Of a stretch of 15,886 nucleotides of DNA, positions 6,191 to 12,194 are shown in pieces. The position numbers were made by a program, and so were the translations under genes. The notes under the pieces were generated by a model that saw only the letters and a program-made list of their open reading frames with translations, searched no databases and was not told the origin of the DNA. This DNA comes from CAZQSS01 sp964596405 (GTDB lineage Bacteria; Patescibacteriota; Patescibacteriia; Magasanikbacterales; UBA10003): assembly GCA_964596405.1 (NCBI GenBank), contig CAZQSS010000020.1:1-15886 (forward strand). Reading direction: 5' to 3'. Position 1 is the stretch's first letter. The number at the start of each line of letters is the position of its first letter.

Positions 6191-6424
6191 TTATTCGTCG
6201 GTCTTTTTTGTCTTGTCCGATTCCGCCTCGGTTGACTTGATTGCTTTTTGGGCTTTGTCAGCGAGGTAAAAAGACAGCAGAAAGTAAACGCCGAAGTTGG
6301 TGACGAAGGGCATTCCTTCGTTGAAGTTGCTTATGTGGGTCAAGGACAGGGCAGAGAGAAACCCCACCGCCATCGCTACTCCTGATGCAATCAGACACAA
6401 CACGCCATACACAGGGAATTTCAT
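6191..6424 (-). CDS. Small two-TM membrane protein with a strong SD start
   Basis: The start at 6424 is chosen over upstream in-frame ATGs because GAGGAGG lies 7-8 nt before it and a consensus promoter lies about 60 bp upstream. The product is 77 residues with two hydrophobic segments, about 5-28 (YGVLCLIASGVAMAVGFLSAL) and 37-55 (MPFVTNFGVYFLLSFYLA), and a charged C-terminal tail (DKAQKAIKSTEAESDKTKK). I recognise no family. It is one of only two genes in the window with a full SD site. It stands alone between its own promoter and terminator, convergent with the VanW gene. Confidence 0.72.
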   Translation of the reverse strand: MKFPVYGVLCLIASGVAMAVGFLSALSLTHISNFNEGMPFVTNFGVYFLLSFYLADKAQKAIKSTEAESDKTKKTDE

Positions 6425-6482
6425 CACACACCTCCTCGTTTTTGGGTTGTTGAACGAACGAACACATTTTTCAGAACTTTCT

Positions 6483-6511
6483 AGTATACCACAAATCCCG
6501 GTTTTTGTCAA
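6483..6511 (-). promoter_or_regulatory. Consensus promoter of the 6191-6424 gene
   Basis: Read on the - strand: TTGACA (6511-6506), a 17-bp spacer and TATACT (6488-6483). Transcription would start near 6476, leaving a leader of about 50 nt carrying the SD site. The stretch 6512-6761 upstream holds no gene: it contains a 35-nt module pair (6593-6673) and the clpP terminator. Confidence 0.82.
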
Positions 6512-6592
6512 GGGGGTGGGGGTGGAAAACTCAAAAAAAATGGCTAAAATAAGCAAAAATACCAGTGGATAAATGGACTACTTTCAAATATT

Positions 6593-6673
6593 CCCCTCCT
6601 TGGAAAGGAGGGGTTAGGGGAGGTTGACTCGGCAACTATCAACCCCACCTCGCCTCCCCTTTCTAAGGGGAGG
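6593..6673. repeat. Pair of 35-nt hairpin modules, head to head
   Basis: Module 1 (6593-6627, +) starts with stem CCCCTCCTT-GGA-AAGGAGGGG and ends AGGTTGA. Module 2 (6639-6673, read on -) has CCTCCCCTT-AGA-AAGGGGAGG and ends GGGTTGA. They are separated by 11 nt. A third copy lies at 13638-13672. Stem bases differ between copies in compensatory fashion, suggesting that the fold is kept. The origin is probably a REP-like palindromic repeat. Confidence 0.75.
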
Positions 6674-6710
6674 AATCGAAAATGACTGGGCGATACCCCT
6701 TAGTTCCACA

Positions 6711-6747
6711 CTAAAAAACCGCTCGCTTGAGGCAAACGGTTTTTTAG
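6711..6747 (-). terminator. Terminator of clpP
   Basis: An 11-bp perfect stem, CTAAAAAACCG (6711-6721) with CGGTTTTTTAG (6737-6747), and a 15-nt loop. On the - strand it follows the clpP stop by 14 nt and ends in a T-tract; it is symmetrical enough to act on both strands. Confidence 0.85.
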
Positions 6748-6761
6748 TCTTGAGCGATATT

Positions 6762-7361
6762 TTACTTTTTAATAATCTTATCCACTAACCCATACTCTAC
6801 GGCTTCCTTGGCGGTCATAAAATAGTCGCGGTCGGTGTCTTTTTCAATTTTGGTCATCGGCTGGCCGGTATGGTCGGCCAGAATCTTATTTAATTTATCT
6901 TTAATCTTTAAGATGTGCTCGGCCCGGATTTTGACATCGGTGGCCTGGCCTTCGGCTCCGCCCATCACTTGGTGAATCATCACCTCGGCATTGGGCAAAA
7001 TAAAACGTTTGTTTTTCGCGCCGGCCGCCAAGAGCACCGCGCCCATGGAGGCGGCAATGCCGATACAGATGGTAGAGACATCGGGTTTGATATACTGCAT
7101 CGTATCATAAATAGCCATACCGGCCGTTACCGAACCGCCCGGGCTGTTGACGTAGATTTTAATCTCTTTTTCTTTATCTTGATTTTCCAAGAAAAGCAAT
7201 TGAGCGATAATGGTGTTGGCCACCGCGTCGTCAATCGGCGAGCCTAAAAAAATTATCCGGTCTTTTAACAGACGGGAATAAATATCGTAGGCGCGTTCAC
7301 CGTAGCTGGTTTTTTCAATGACGGTGGGAATCAGATACTGTGATTTGATTTCGTTAGGCAT
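6762..7361 (-). CDS. clpP: ATP-dependent Clp protease proteolytic subunit
   Basis: This 199-residue serine peptidase forms the double-heptamer chamber that degrades proteins unfolded by ClpX or ClpA/C in the cytoplasm. The catalytic triad is intact: Ser105 in GIAASMGA, His130 in VMIHQV and Asp179 in DTDRDYF. Spacings of 25 and 49 residues are identical to E. coli ClpP. YVNSPGGSVTAGMAIYD (70-86) forms the oxyanion region. The N-terminus IPTVIEKTSYGERAYDIYSRLL is typical and no propeptide beyond a few residues is seen. It lies 79 bp downstream of the DHH gene with no clear promoter of its own, so it is probably transcribed from the promoter and leader before that gene. No SD site. Confidence 0.98.
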   Translation of the reverse strand: MPNEIKSQYLIPTVIEKTSYGERAYDIYSRLLKDRIIFLGSPIDDAVANTIIAQLLFLENQDKEKEIKIYVNSPGGSVTAGMAIYDTMQYIKPDVSTICIGIAASMGAVLLAAGAKNKRFILPNAEVMIHQVMGGAEGQATDVKIRAEHILKIKDKLNKILADHTGQPMTKIEKDTDRDYFMTAKEAVEYGLVDKIIKK

Positions 7362-7374
7362 AAGTGAAAGAATT

Positions 7375-7440
7375 AAAGATTAAAAGACTGAAAGATTTTG
7401 TGTTTTATGTTTCGTTTAATCTTTCAATCTTCTAATCTTT
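7375..7440. repeat. Inverted repeat between the DHH gene and clpP
   Basis: Left arm 7375-7397 and right arm 7418-7440 are each 23 nt (AAAGATTAAAAGACTGAAAG... type) and match in 21 of 23 positions, with a 20-nt loop. The right arm abuts the DHH stop codon. A related single arm occurs at 11142-11173 after smc. It could form a hairpin in the DHH-clpP transcript. Confidence 0.65.
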
Positions 7441-8430
7441 CTAAATCACCTGCCAGCCTTTTTCCGTCTCCACCAGTTTGCCGTTAACCGAGAAGCCGGC
7501 GGCTTTGGCATGCCCGCCGCCGCCAAACATTTTGGCCAGGCCGCTGAGGTTAATTTGCGGATCAGTGGTGCGCATGCTTGCCTTGATTATACCATCGCCC
7601 CCATCCTTGAGCAAGAGAACAATTCGGCCTTCGCCCAAGTTATTTAAAAAGTTGGCGATGCCTTCTACTTCTTCGGCCGCGCCTGCCTGTCCGGTAGGCA
7701 GGCCGGCCGATTTCGGCCCTTGGGTGTCGTCGGCCGTCAAAATAGTGCTGACAATATCATACGTTTCATTTTTATATAGTCGGCTCAAGACCTGTCCCCA
7801 AATTTTGAGGCCGCCCACGGAACGATTTTTCAACGTCCAGCCTTGGATTAAATTTAAGTTGCCGCCCAGCCGCAAAAGTTCCGCGGCGATTTTCAGCGAT
7901 TGAGCGGTGGTGGCCGGGTTGGAAAAACAGCCCGTGTCCGTAATAATGCCGGTCAAAAGGCAGGTGGCGATGTGTTTATCAATGTTGATTTTGTTGATTT
8001 TAAAAAAATTATAAAGCACTTCGGTGGTGGCGGCGGCAGTGGAGATGACCAAATTATGGTGGCCGAAAAATTCATTGGTGGCGTGGTGATCAATATTGAC
8101 CACGATGGGCGAATAATCAAGATTTTTCAAAAATTCGTCCAGACCCGCGTAAAGTAAATCGCCCGAATCCAGCACGATTATCAGGTCAAATCGGTTGTCT
8201 GTTAAAATCAGAGGATCGGTGATATAATATTCGGCGAGCGGCAAAAAGTTAAGGCTTTTGCTGATCGGGGTGGCGCAGTAAGCCGTGTGGTTTTTATCAA
8301 TCTGGCGGAGATAGTGCATTAAAGCGCAACCGGAAGAAAGGGCGTCGCCGTCCGGATTTTTATGCGAAACCAGGAGGATGTTTTCCGCCCCCAGCATTTC
8401 TTGATGAATTTTTTTGGCTACGTCTATCAT
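7441..8430 (-). CDS. DHH/DHHA1 phosphoesterase, NrnA-like
   Basis: This 329-residue DHH-superfamily protein is likely a metal-dependent oligoribonuclease or pAp-type phosphatase. The catalytic domain has HKNPDGDA (23-30, Asp27 and Asp29), VLDSGD (Asp88) and the name-giving DHH at 114-116 (NIDHHATN), plus GIITDTG (161-167). The C-terminal DHHA1 domain ends with FGGGGHAKAAGF (302-313). Family members recycle short RNA fragments or pAp; which one applies here is not decidable. Residues about 241-251 (SAGLPTGQAGA) are an in-frame insertion encoded by a palindromic repeat also present in smc, placed in a loop before EEVEGIANFL. The ATG is preceded by the 126-nt leader element and no SD site; clpP follows. 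Confidence 0.93.
   Translation of the reverse strand: MIDVAKKIHQEMLGAENILLVSHKNPDGDALSSGCALMHYLRQIDKNHTAYCATPISKSLNFLPLAEYYITDPLILTDNRFDLIIVLDSGDLLYAGLDEFLKNLDYSPIVVNIDHHATNEFFGHHNLVISTAAATTEVLYNFFKINKINIDKHIATCLLTGIITDTGCFSNPATTAQSLKIAAELLRLGGNLNLIQGWTLKNRSVGGLKIWGQVLSRLYKNETYDIVSTILTADDTQGPKSAGLPTGQAGAAEEVEGIANFLNNLGEGRIVLLLKDGGDGIIKASMRTTDPQINLSGLAKMFGGGGHAKAAGFSVNGKLVETEKGWQVI
7679..7704 (-). repeat. Palindromic repeat inserted in frame in the DHH gene
   Basis: On the - strand it reads GCCTGCCTACCGGACAGGCAGGC-like with arms GCCTGCCT/AGGCAGGC. The 20-bp core CCTACCGGACAGGCAGGCGC (7698-7679) is identical to smc positions 10327-10346. It encodes GLPTGQAGA in a spot where relatives have no such residues. 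Confidence 0.78.
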
Positions 8431-8431
8431 A

Positions 8432-8557
8432 CCCCGTTAGAAGTCTGTTTTAAGTGATTTAGTCAGTTTTTTAAATAAAATAAGCTTATATTTTATCCCC
8501 GCTGTTAGCCGGTAGCAAAAATTTTTAAAAAATTTTTGCGGAGGACTTCTAACGGGG
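8432..8557 (-). promoter_or_regulatory. Structured 5' leader / inverted-repeat element, copy 2
   Basis: Read on the - strand this mirrors 3148-3277: 5' arm CCCCGTTAGAAGTC (8557-8544), a 12-bp A/T hairpin (8539-8528 with 8526-8515), AGCGGGG (8503-8497) able to pair with the 5' arm, then an A/T-rich stretch and the 3' arm GACTTCTAACGGGG (8445-8432) one base before the DHH ATG. TATG flanks both ends (CATA on + at 8428-8431 and 8558-8561). The hairpin begins 18 nt and the G-block 57 nt into the element, against 19 and 61 in copy 1. The mini-ORF ATG-CCC-CGT-TAG is also present. The shared order supports a defined RNA or mobile element rather than chance. Confidence 0.7.
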
Positions 8558-8585
8558 CATAGTCCTATGTTATCCTTAACAAACC

Positions 8586-8614
8586 AGCATACCGCTGTTG
8601 ATAGAAAGTGTCAA
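8586..8614 (-). promoter_or_regulatory. Promoter of the DHH-clpP unit
   Basis: On the - strand: TTGACA (8614-8609), a 17-bp spacer and TATGCT (8591-8586). Transcription would begin near 8579, about 18 nt before leader copy 2. It overlaps the divergent smc promoter, so the two probably compete for RNA polymerase. Confidence 0.72.
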
Positions 8615-8627
8615 GAGGTGATATAAT
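8598..8627 (+). promoter_or_regulatory. Promoter of smc, divergent
   Basis: TTGATA (8598-8603), an 18-bp spacer and TATAAT (8622-8627) with TG one base upstream. The predicted leader is about 145 nt and runs through the repeat at 8638-8760. The remainder of the 8431-8779 gap is occupied by the leader element and this repeat. Confidence 0.6.
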
Positions 8628-8637
8628 ATTGATAAGT

Positions 8638-8760
8638 TCAAATGTCAAAATCCAAATGCCAAATCAATGCCTAAAGTTCAAAGCTCAAAGATATTGGATA
8701 TTGGATATGGGATATTGGATATTTTTGACATTTGGAATTGATTTGAAATTTGTCATTTGA
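8638..8760. repeat. Imperfect palindrome with short tandem repeats before smc
   Basis: The left arm TTCAAATGTCAAAATCCAAA (from 8638) and the right-arm complement around 8737-8760 (TTGATTTGAAATTTGTCATT, then TGAA) form an imperfect inverted repeat. In the loop, about 8690-8722, GATATTGG-like 8-10 bp units repeat in tandem. This A/T-rich repeat style is common between CPR genes. No coding sign is seen. Confidence 0.6.
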
Positions 8761-8779
8761 ACTTTGGATTTTTCACGAT

Positions 8780-11143
8780 ATGTATTTACAGCGCCTGGAA
8801 ATTTACGGTTTTAAGTCTTTTGCCCAAAAGATAGTTTTGGAATTTTTAACGCCTCAGAATAAAACCAAGGGGATTACGGCGATTGTGGGCCCCAATGGCT
8901 CGGGCAAAAGCAATGTGGCTGATGCCATCCGTTGGGTTTTGGGCGAGCAATCAATCAAATCTTTGCGCGGTAAAAAGAGCGAAGATGTAATTTTCGCCGG
9001 CTCGGATAAAAAAACCCGTTTGGGCATGGCCGAAGTTTCGCTCCTGCTGAATAATGAAGACATGGAAGCGCCGATTGATGTCAGCGAAGCCCTGATGACG
9101 CGGCGGCTGTATCGCGATGGCGGCAGTGAATATATGTTAAATGGCCACAACGCCCGCTTGCAGGACATTGCCTTGCTTTTGGCGCGCGCCCGGTTTGGCC
9201 AAAAAAATTACGTGGTCATCGGCCAGGGCATGGTGGATTCCATTTTGCGCGTGACGCCCCGCGAGCGCAAAGATTTTTTTGATGAAGCGGCCGGGGTGCG
9301 CGAGTTTCAAATCAAGCGCCATATCGCCCTCAATAAATTGAAAGCGACTTATCGAAATTTACAACAGGCGGAAAGTTTGATCCGGGAAATTGAGCCGCGG
9401 TTGCGCTCACTCAATCGTCAGGTTAAACGGCTGGCTGATCGCGAGGTGGTGGAGCGTGAACTTAAAGAACTGCAAAAACAATACTACGGCCACTTGTGGC
9501 GGGATTTGGATACCAAGCGCGGCGAGTTTGACCGGCAGTTTCAACGTTTGGATGAGCAGTCTCAAAAAAAGAAAGATGAACACCTGGCCATCCTCAGCCA
9601 GTTTAAAGAGTTGGAAGAACGGGCCACGGCTTCGCAGGCTTTTTTGGATTTACAAAAGAAGTATGAAGAGACTTCGCGCCAGCGTGAGGAACTGCAGCGG
9701 AAGAAAATGGAACAGCAATCCCAGTTGGAGATTGATCGGATTCGTCAGACGGCTCAAAAAATTGCCGCGCCCCTGCCGATTGGCGATATTATCCGGGAGA
9801 TAGAATTTGTGGTGGGAGAGCAAGGTAAATTGGTTGACAGAGTTTTACATATAAAAAGTTTAGACGAGCTTGATGATTTGGGTGAGAGTCTGCGGGCTCT
9901 TCAGGTTAAAATGAATCAGTTGCTCGCGCGGTTAAAAAATCCGTTGACCGAAAAGAAAGAATACGCGCCCAACCAGCAACTGATCAGCGGGCTGGCGGTT
10001 GCCGAAGAAGGGCTGAAAAAACTGTCGGTTGATTTGGCTCAGGTCAACGGTGAAATGCAGAAGTTAAACAAAGAAGAAAACGAAAAGAAGGGGCAATTTT
10101 TTGAACTGCAACATACTTTACAGCAAAAACAAGAAGAGATTCACGAACTAGACCAGCATCTGAATAATGTCAAAATTGAATTGGCCAAATTGGACACGCG
10201 TCGCGAAACTTTGGAAGAAGAAATGAGCACCGAACTGGGGCCTTTAGCGGCAGAAGTCAAAATTAAAAAAGAAATAGTTCCGGAGACGGAAACACCGGCG
10301 GTGCCCGTGACTGAGATCCAACCCGGCCTACCGGACAGGCAGGCGCAGATTTTTAAACTCAAACACCAGCTGGAACTTATCGGTGGCATTGACCCCGAGG
10401 CGGCGGCGGAACATAAAGAAACCAGCGAGCGGTTTGATTTTCTTTTCACCCAAGTCAACGATCTCAAAAAAGCCTTGGAGGATACCATTAAGTCCGTTTT
10501 AGAAATGGACAAAATAATGAAAGAAAAACGCGACGAGGCTTTAAAGAAAATCAACGTGGAATTCGGCAATTATTTTAAGATTTTATTTAATGGCGGCACA
10601 GCCAAGTTAGTGCCGCTCTACGAAGAGGCGGATAAAGAAAAAGCGGAAGAAAAAGATACGGAAGAAGAAAGCATTGATGATTTGGTTGACGAAAGCGAAG
10701 AAGATTCGGCCGACAGTGAAAAAGGCATAGAAGAACTGTTTAAACAATTTAAAGTTGATAAAGAGCCGTCTTTGATCGGGATTGAAATTCAAGCCAGCCC
10801 GCCAGGCAAACACATTAAAGATATTAACATTCTTTCGGGTGGTGAACGCGCCCTGACTTCGGTTGGTTTGATCTGCGCCATTTTGGCTTACAGCCCGTCA
10901 CCATTTGTGGTGCTAGATGAAGTAGACGCGGCCTTAGATGAGTTCAATTCCATTCGCTTTGCCGAGATTATGGACAAATTGTCCGAACGCACCCAATTTA
11001 TCGTTATCACTCATAACCGCGCCACCATGCACAAAGCCCAGGTGCTTTACGGGGTAACTATGGGTGATGACGGCGTTTCCCGGTTATTATCCATCAAGCT
11101 TGATGATGCGGAAAAAGTAGTGGCGGGGTATAAAAAGAAGTAA
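8780..11143 (+). CDS. smc: SMC-family chromosome segregation ATPase, short and apparently hinge-less
   Basis: The start is the ATG at 8780, giving MYLQRLEIYGFKSF as in SMC proteins; the in-frame TTG at 8750 lies in the upstream repeat. At 787 residues it is about 400 shorter than typical bacterial SMC. The N-terminal head has Walker A GPNGSGKSN (37-45) and the Q-loop region near 145-170. The C-terminal head has the signature LSGGE (685-689), Walker B FVVLDEVD (709-716) and a D-loop, so ATPase residues are intact. The arms are charged coiled coil, but I see no hinge domain with its conserved glycines between them, and the middle (about 330-400) is short. An acidic stretch (about 620-655) precedes the C-head. 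One palindromic repeat is inserted in frame at 10325-10346. It would act in chromosome organisation. Confidence 0.9.
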   Translation: MYLQRLEIYGFKSFAQKIVLEFLTPQNKTKGITAIVGPNGSGKSNVADAIRWVLGEQSIKSLRGKKSEDVIFAGSDKKTRLGMAEVSLLLNNEDMEAPIDVSEALMTRRLYRDGGSEYMLNGHNARLQDIALLLARARFGQKNYVVIGQGMVDSILRVTPRERKDFFDEAAGVREFQIKRHIALNKLKATYRNLQQAESLIREIEPRLRSLNRQVKRLADREVVERELKELQKQYYGHLWRDLDTKRGEFDRQFQRLDEQSQKKKDEHLAILSQFKELEERATASQAFLDLQKKYEETSRQREELQRKKMEQQSQLEIDRIRQTAQKIAAPLPIGDIIREIEFVVGEQGKLVDRVLHIKSLDELDDLGESLRALQVKMNQLLARLKNPLTEKKEYAPNQQLISGLAVAEEGLKKLSVDLAQVNGEMQKLNKEENEKKGQFFELQHTLQQKQEEIHELDQHLNNVKIELAKLDTRRETLEEEMSTELGPLAAEVKIKKEIVPETETPAVPVTEIQPGLPDRQAQIFKLKHQLELIGGIDPEAAAEHKETSERFDFLFTQVNDLKKALEDTIKSVLEMDKIMKEKRDEALKKINVEFGNYFKILFNGGTAKLVPLYEEADKEKAEEKDTEEESIDDLVDESEEDSADSEKGIEELFKQFKVDKEPSLIGIEIQASPPGKHIKDINILSGGERALTSVGLICAILAYSPSPFVVLDEVDAALDEFNSIRFAEIMDKLSERTQFIVITHNRATMHKAQVLYGVTMGDDGVSRLLSIKLDDAEKVVAGYKKK
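10325..10346 (+). repeat. Palindromic repeat inserted in frame in smc
   Basis: The core CCTACCGGACAGGCAGGCGC (10327-10346) is identical to the repeat in the DHH gene. It encodes PGLPDRQAQ, a proline/glycine break within an otherwise helical arm just before the C-terminal head. Confidence 0.75.
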
Positions 11144-11173
11144 GATTAAAAGACTGTAAGATTGAAAGATTAG
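11142..11173 (+). repeat. A/T repeat arm after smc
   Basis: AAGATTAAAAGACTGTAAGA... starts inside the smc stop codon and continues as AGATTGAAAGATTAG. It is the same family as the inverted repeat at 7375-7440, here as a single arm with tandem AAGATT-type units. Confidence 0.5.
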
Positions 11174-11191
11174 TGGCGAACTTTCGTCCCC

Positions 11192-11219
11192 TTGACTAAT
11201 TTTTAGATTTTGTTATACT
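11192..11219 (+). promoter_or_regulatory. Promoter of rpsP
   Basis: TTGACT (11192-11197), a 16-bp spacer, and TATACT (11214-11219) with TG one base upstream. The leader of about 55 nt contains three AATTAG units (about 11243-11269) but no SD site. Confidence 0.72.
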
Positions 11220-11280
11220 GTTCTTAGTCGTTTTTATTTAGGTCAATTAGAGTAATTAGGTTAATTAGAAATTTCATCGT

Positions 11281-11643
11281 ATGCTGACGATTCGTTTATC
11301 AAGAGTAGGGAAAAACAAACAACCGTCTTACCGCCTGATTGTTTCCGAAAAAGCTCGGGATCCGTGGGGTAAGTATTTGGAAAACGTGGGTTTTTATAAT
11401 CCGCGTTCTAATCCGCCGGAAATTAAGTTTAATGCCGAACGCATCAAGTATTGGATGTCTAAGGGCGCTCAACTTTCGGATACCGTTAATAATTTGCTGA
11501 TTGGCCAGAAAATTATATCCGGTGATAAGCGCAAAATTATCAAATTGAGTAAAAGGCGCAAAGTCAAACTGGAAGAAAAGAAGAAAAAAAATGCCCCCGT
11601 GCCTTTGCCGGTTGCCGCGCCGGAAGCTCCAGCCGTTGCTTGA
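11281..11643 (+). CDS. rpsP: Small ribosomal subunit protein bS16
   Basis: Begins MLTIRLSRVGKNKQPSYRLI and continues VSEKARDPWGKYLENVGFYNP, the standard bS16 core that binds 16S rRNA during early assembly of the 30S body. The core ends near residue 85. The remaining 35 residues are a Lys-rich stretch (KRRKVKLEEKKKKN) and an Ala/Pro tail, so at 120 residues it is longer than the usual 75-100. The stop is TGA, which argues against UGA recoding. It has its own promoter. KhpA follows after a palindrome and a separate promoter. The ffh and rimM genes that often flank it are absent here. Confidence 0.97.
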   Translation: MLTIRLSRVGKNKQPSYRLIVSEKARDPWGKYLENVGFYNPRSNPPEIKFNAERIKYWMSKGAQLSDTVNNLLIGQKIISGDKRKIIKLSKRRKVKLEEKKKKNAPVPLPVAAPEAPAVA

Positions 11644-11649
11644 AACTTG

Positions 11650-11682
11650 TCCCGCCGCGAGCGGGATCCCGCTGTGGCGGGA
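11650..11682. repeat. GC-rich nested palindrome after rpsP
   Basis: Outer arms CCCGCC/GGCGGG surround a central perfect palindrome AGCGGGATCCCGCT. It begins 6 nt after the rpsP stop. No T-tract follows, so termination would be weak; it is more likely a palindromic repeat or an mRNA 3' stabiliser. Confidence 0.6.
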
Positions 11683-11698
11683 AAACTTGAAGCTGGGG

Positions 11699-11727
11699 TT
11701 GACAAAACAGAAAAAGTGTGATATAAT
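11699..11727 (+). promoter_or_regulatory. Consensus promoter of khpA
   Basis: TTGACA (11699-11704), exactly 17 bp, and TATAAT (11722-11727) with an upstream TG: a perfect consensus match and one of the two strongest promoters in the window, the other being before 16S. Confidence 0.9.
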
Positions 11728-11733
11728 ATTTAC

Positions 11734-11776
11734 AATCCTGAAAGGTGTTTGTCACCGTTTGTCGACAGGATTTTTT
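11734..11776 (+). promoter_or_regulatory. 5'-end hairpin with T-tract in the khpA leader, possible attenuator
   Basis: Transcription should start about 11734, so the RNA would begin at AATCCTG (11734-11740), which pairs with CAGGATT (11766-11772). An inner GGTG-TTTGT-CACC hairpin lies between. The 3' arm runs into six T (11771-11776), as in an intrinsic terminator. It could attenuate khpA or protect the mRNA 5' end. Confidence 0.5.
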
Positions 11777-11777
11777 A

Positions 11778-11797
11778 CCCCGACCAAAGCGTCGGGG
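11778..11797 (+). repeat. CCCCGAC hairpin repeat, copy 1
   Basis: CCCCGACCAAAGCGTCGGGG is a 7-bp stem with a 6-nt loop. The hairpin at 15065-15084 in the 16S leader is the same sequence in reverse orientation with one loop mismatch. Both lie in leaders behind consensus promoters. Confidence 0.7.
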
Positions 11798-11825
11798 CAA
11801 CTGTGAAACTTAAGAACAGAGAACT

Positions 11826-12140
11826 ATGGAAATGGATCAGAAATTCGTAGAGGACTTGGTCAGGTCGATTGTTAATCACCCTGGCGATGTCAAGACCGAT
11901 CGCACTATTGATGAGCGTGGCGTCTTAATCACTCTACACGTCAACCAAGAAGATATGGGTTACGTGATCGGCCGTCAGGGTCAGACCGCTCGTTCCATCC
12001 GGACTCTCTTGAAGATTGTGGGCGCCAAAAACAACGCCCGCGTCAACCTCAAGATTTATGAACCGGAAGGCGCTGTCCGCCCTCAACGCGCTCCTCGCGA
12101 AGCAGTAGATACTTCTGCTGTAGATGATTTAAACATCTAA
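11826..12140 (+). CDS. khpA: KH-domain RNA-binding protein KhpA
   Basis: This 104-residue protein is made largely of one KH domain. Residues 4-75 read FVEDLVRSIVNHPGDVKTD... with the GxxG loop G49-R-Q-G52 in GYVIGRQGQTARSIRTLL, as in KhpA (YlqC), a small RNA-binding protein that partners KhpB in Gram-positives and is found next to rpsP. The C-terminal 25 residues are a loose tail. The start is the ATG at 11826; ATG at 11832 is possible. AGAG lies at weak SD distance. It has its own consensus promoter and hairpin leader, and it is followed by a terminator. Confidence 0.92.
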   Translation: MEMDQKFVEDLVRSIVNHPGDVKTDRTIDERGVLITLHVNQEDMGYVIGRQGQTARSIRTLLKIVGAKNNARVNLKIYEPEGAVRPQRAPREAVDTSAVDDLNI

Positions 12141-12152
12141 TAGACAAAAAAT

Positions 12153-12183
12153 AAAAATCGTCCCGCAGTGCGGGACGATTTTT
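12153..12183 (+). terminator. Intrinsic terminator between khpA and trmD
   Basis: A 14-bp perfect stem, AAAAATCGTCCCGC (12153-12166) with its complement at 12170-12183, a 3-nt loop, ending in a T-tract. It ends only 11 nt before the trmD ATG, so trmD depends on read-through or a promoter I cannot see. The structure could also limit ribosome access to the trmD start. Confidence 0.85.
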
Positions 12184-12194
12184 GCTTGATGATT

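Noticed and set aside
8750..8779. Upstream TTG start for smc
   Set aside because: The extra residues are the translated end of an A/T palindromic repeat; ATG 8780 gives the family N-terminus.
11641..11643. UGA recoding as glycine (code 25 of Gracilibacteria/Absconditabacteria)
   Set aside because: TGA is a proper stop for rpsP and for the 13769-14518 gene, each followed closely by a hairpin.
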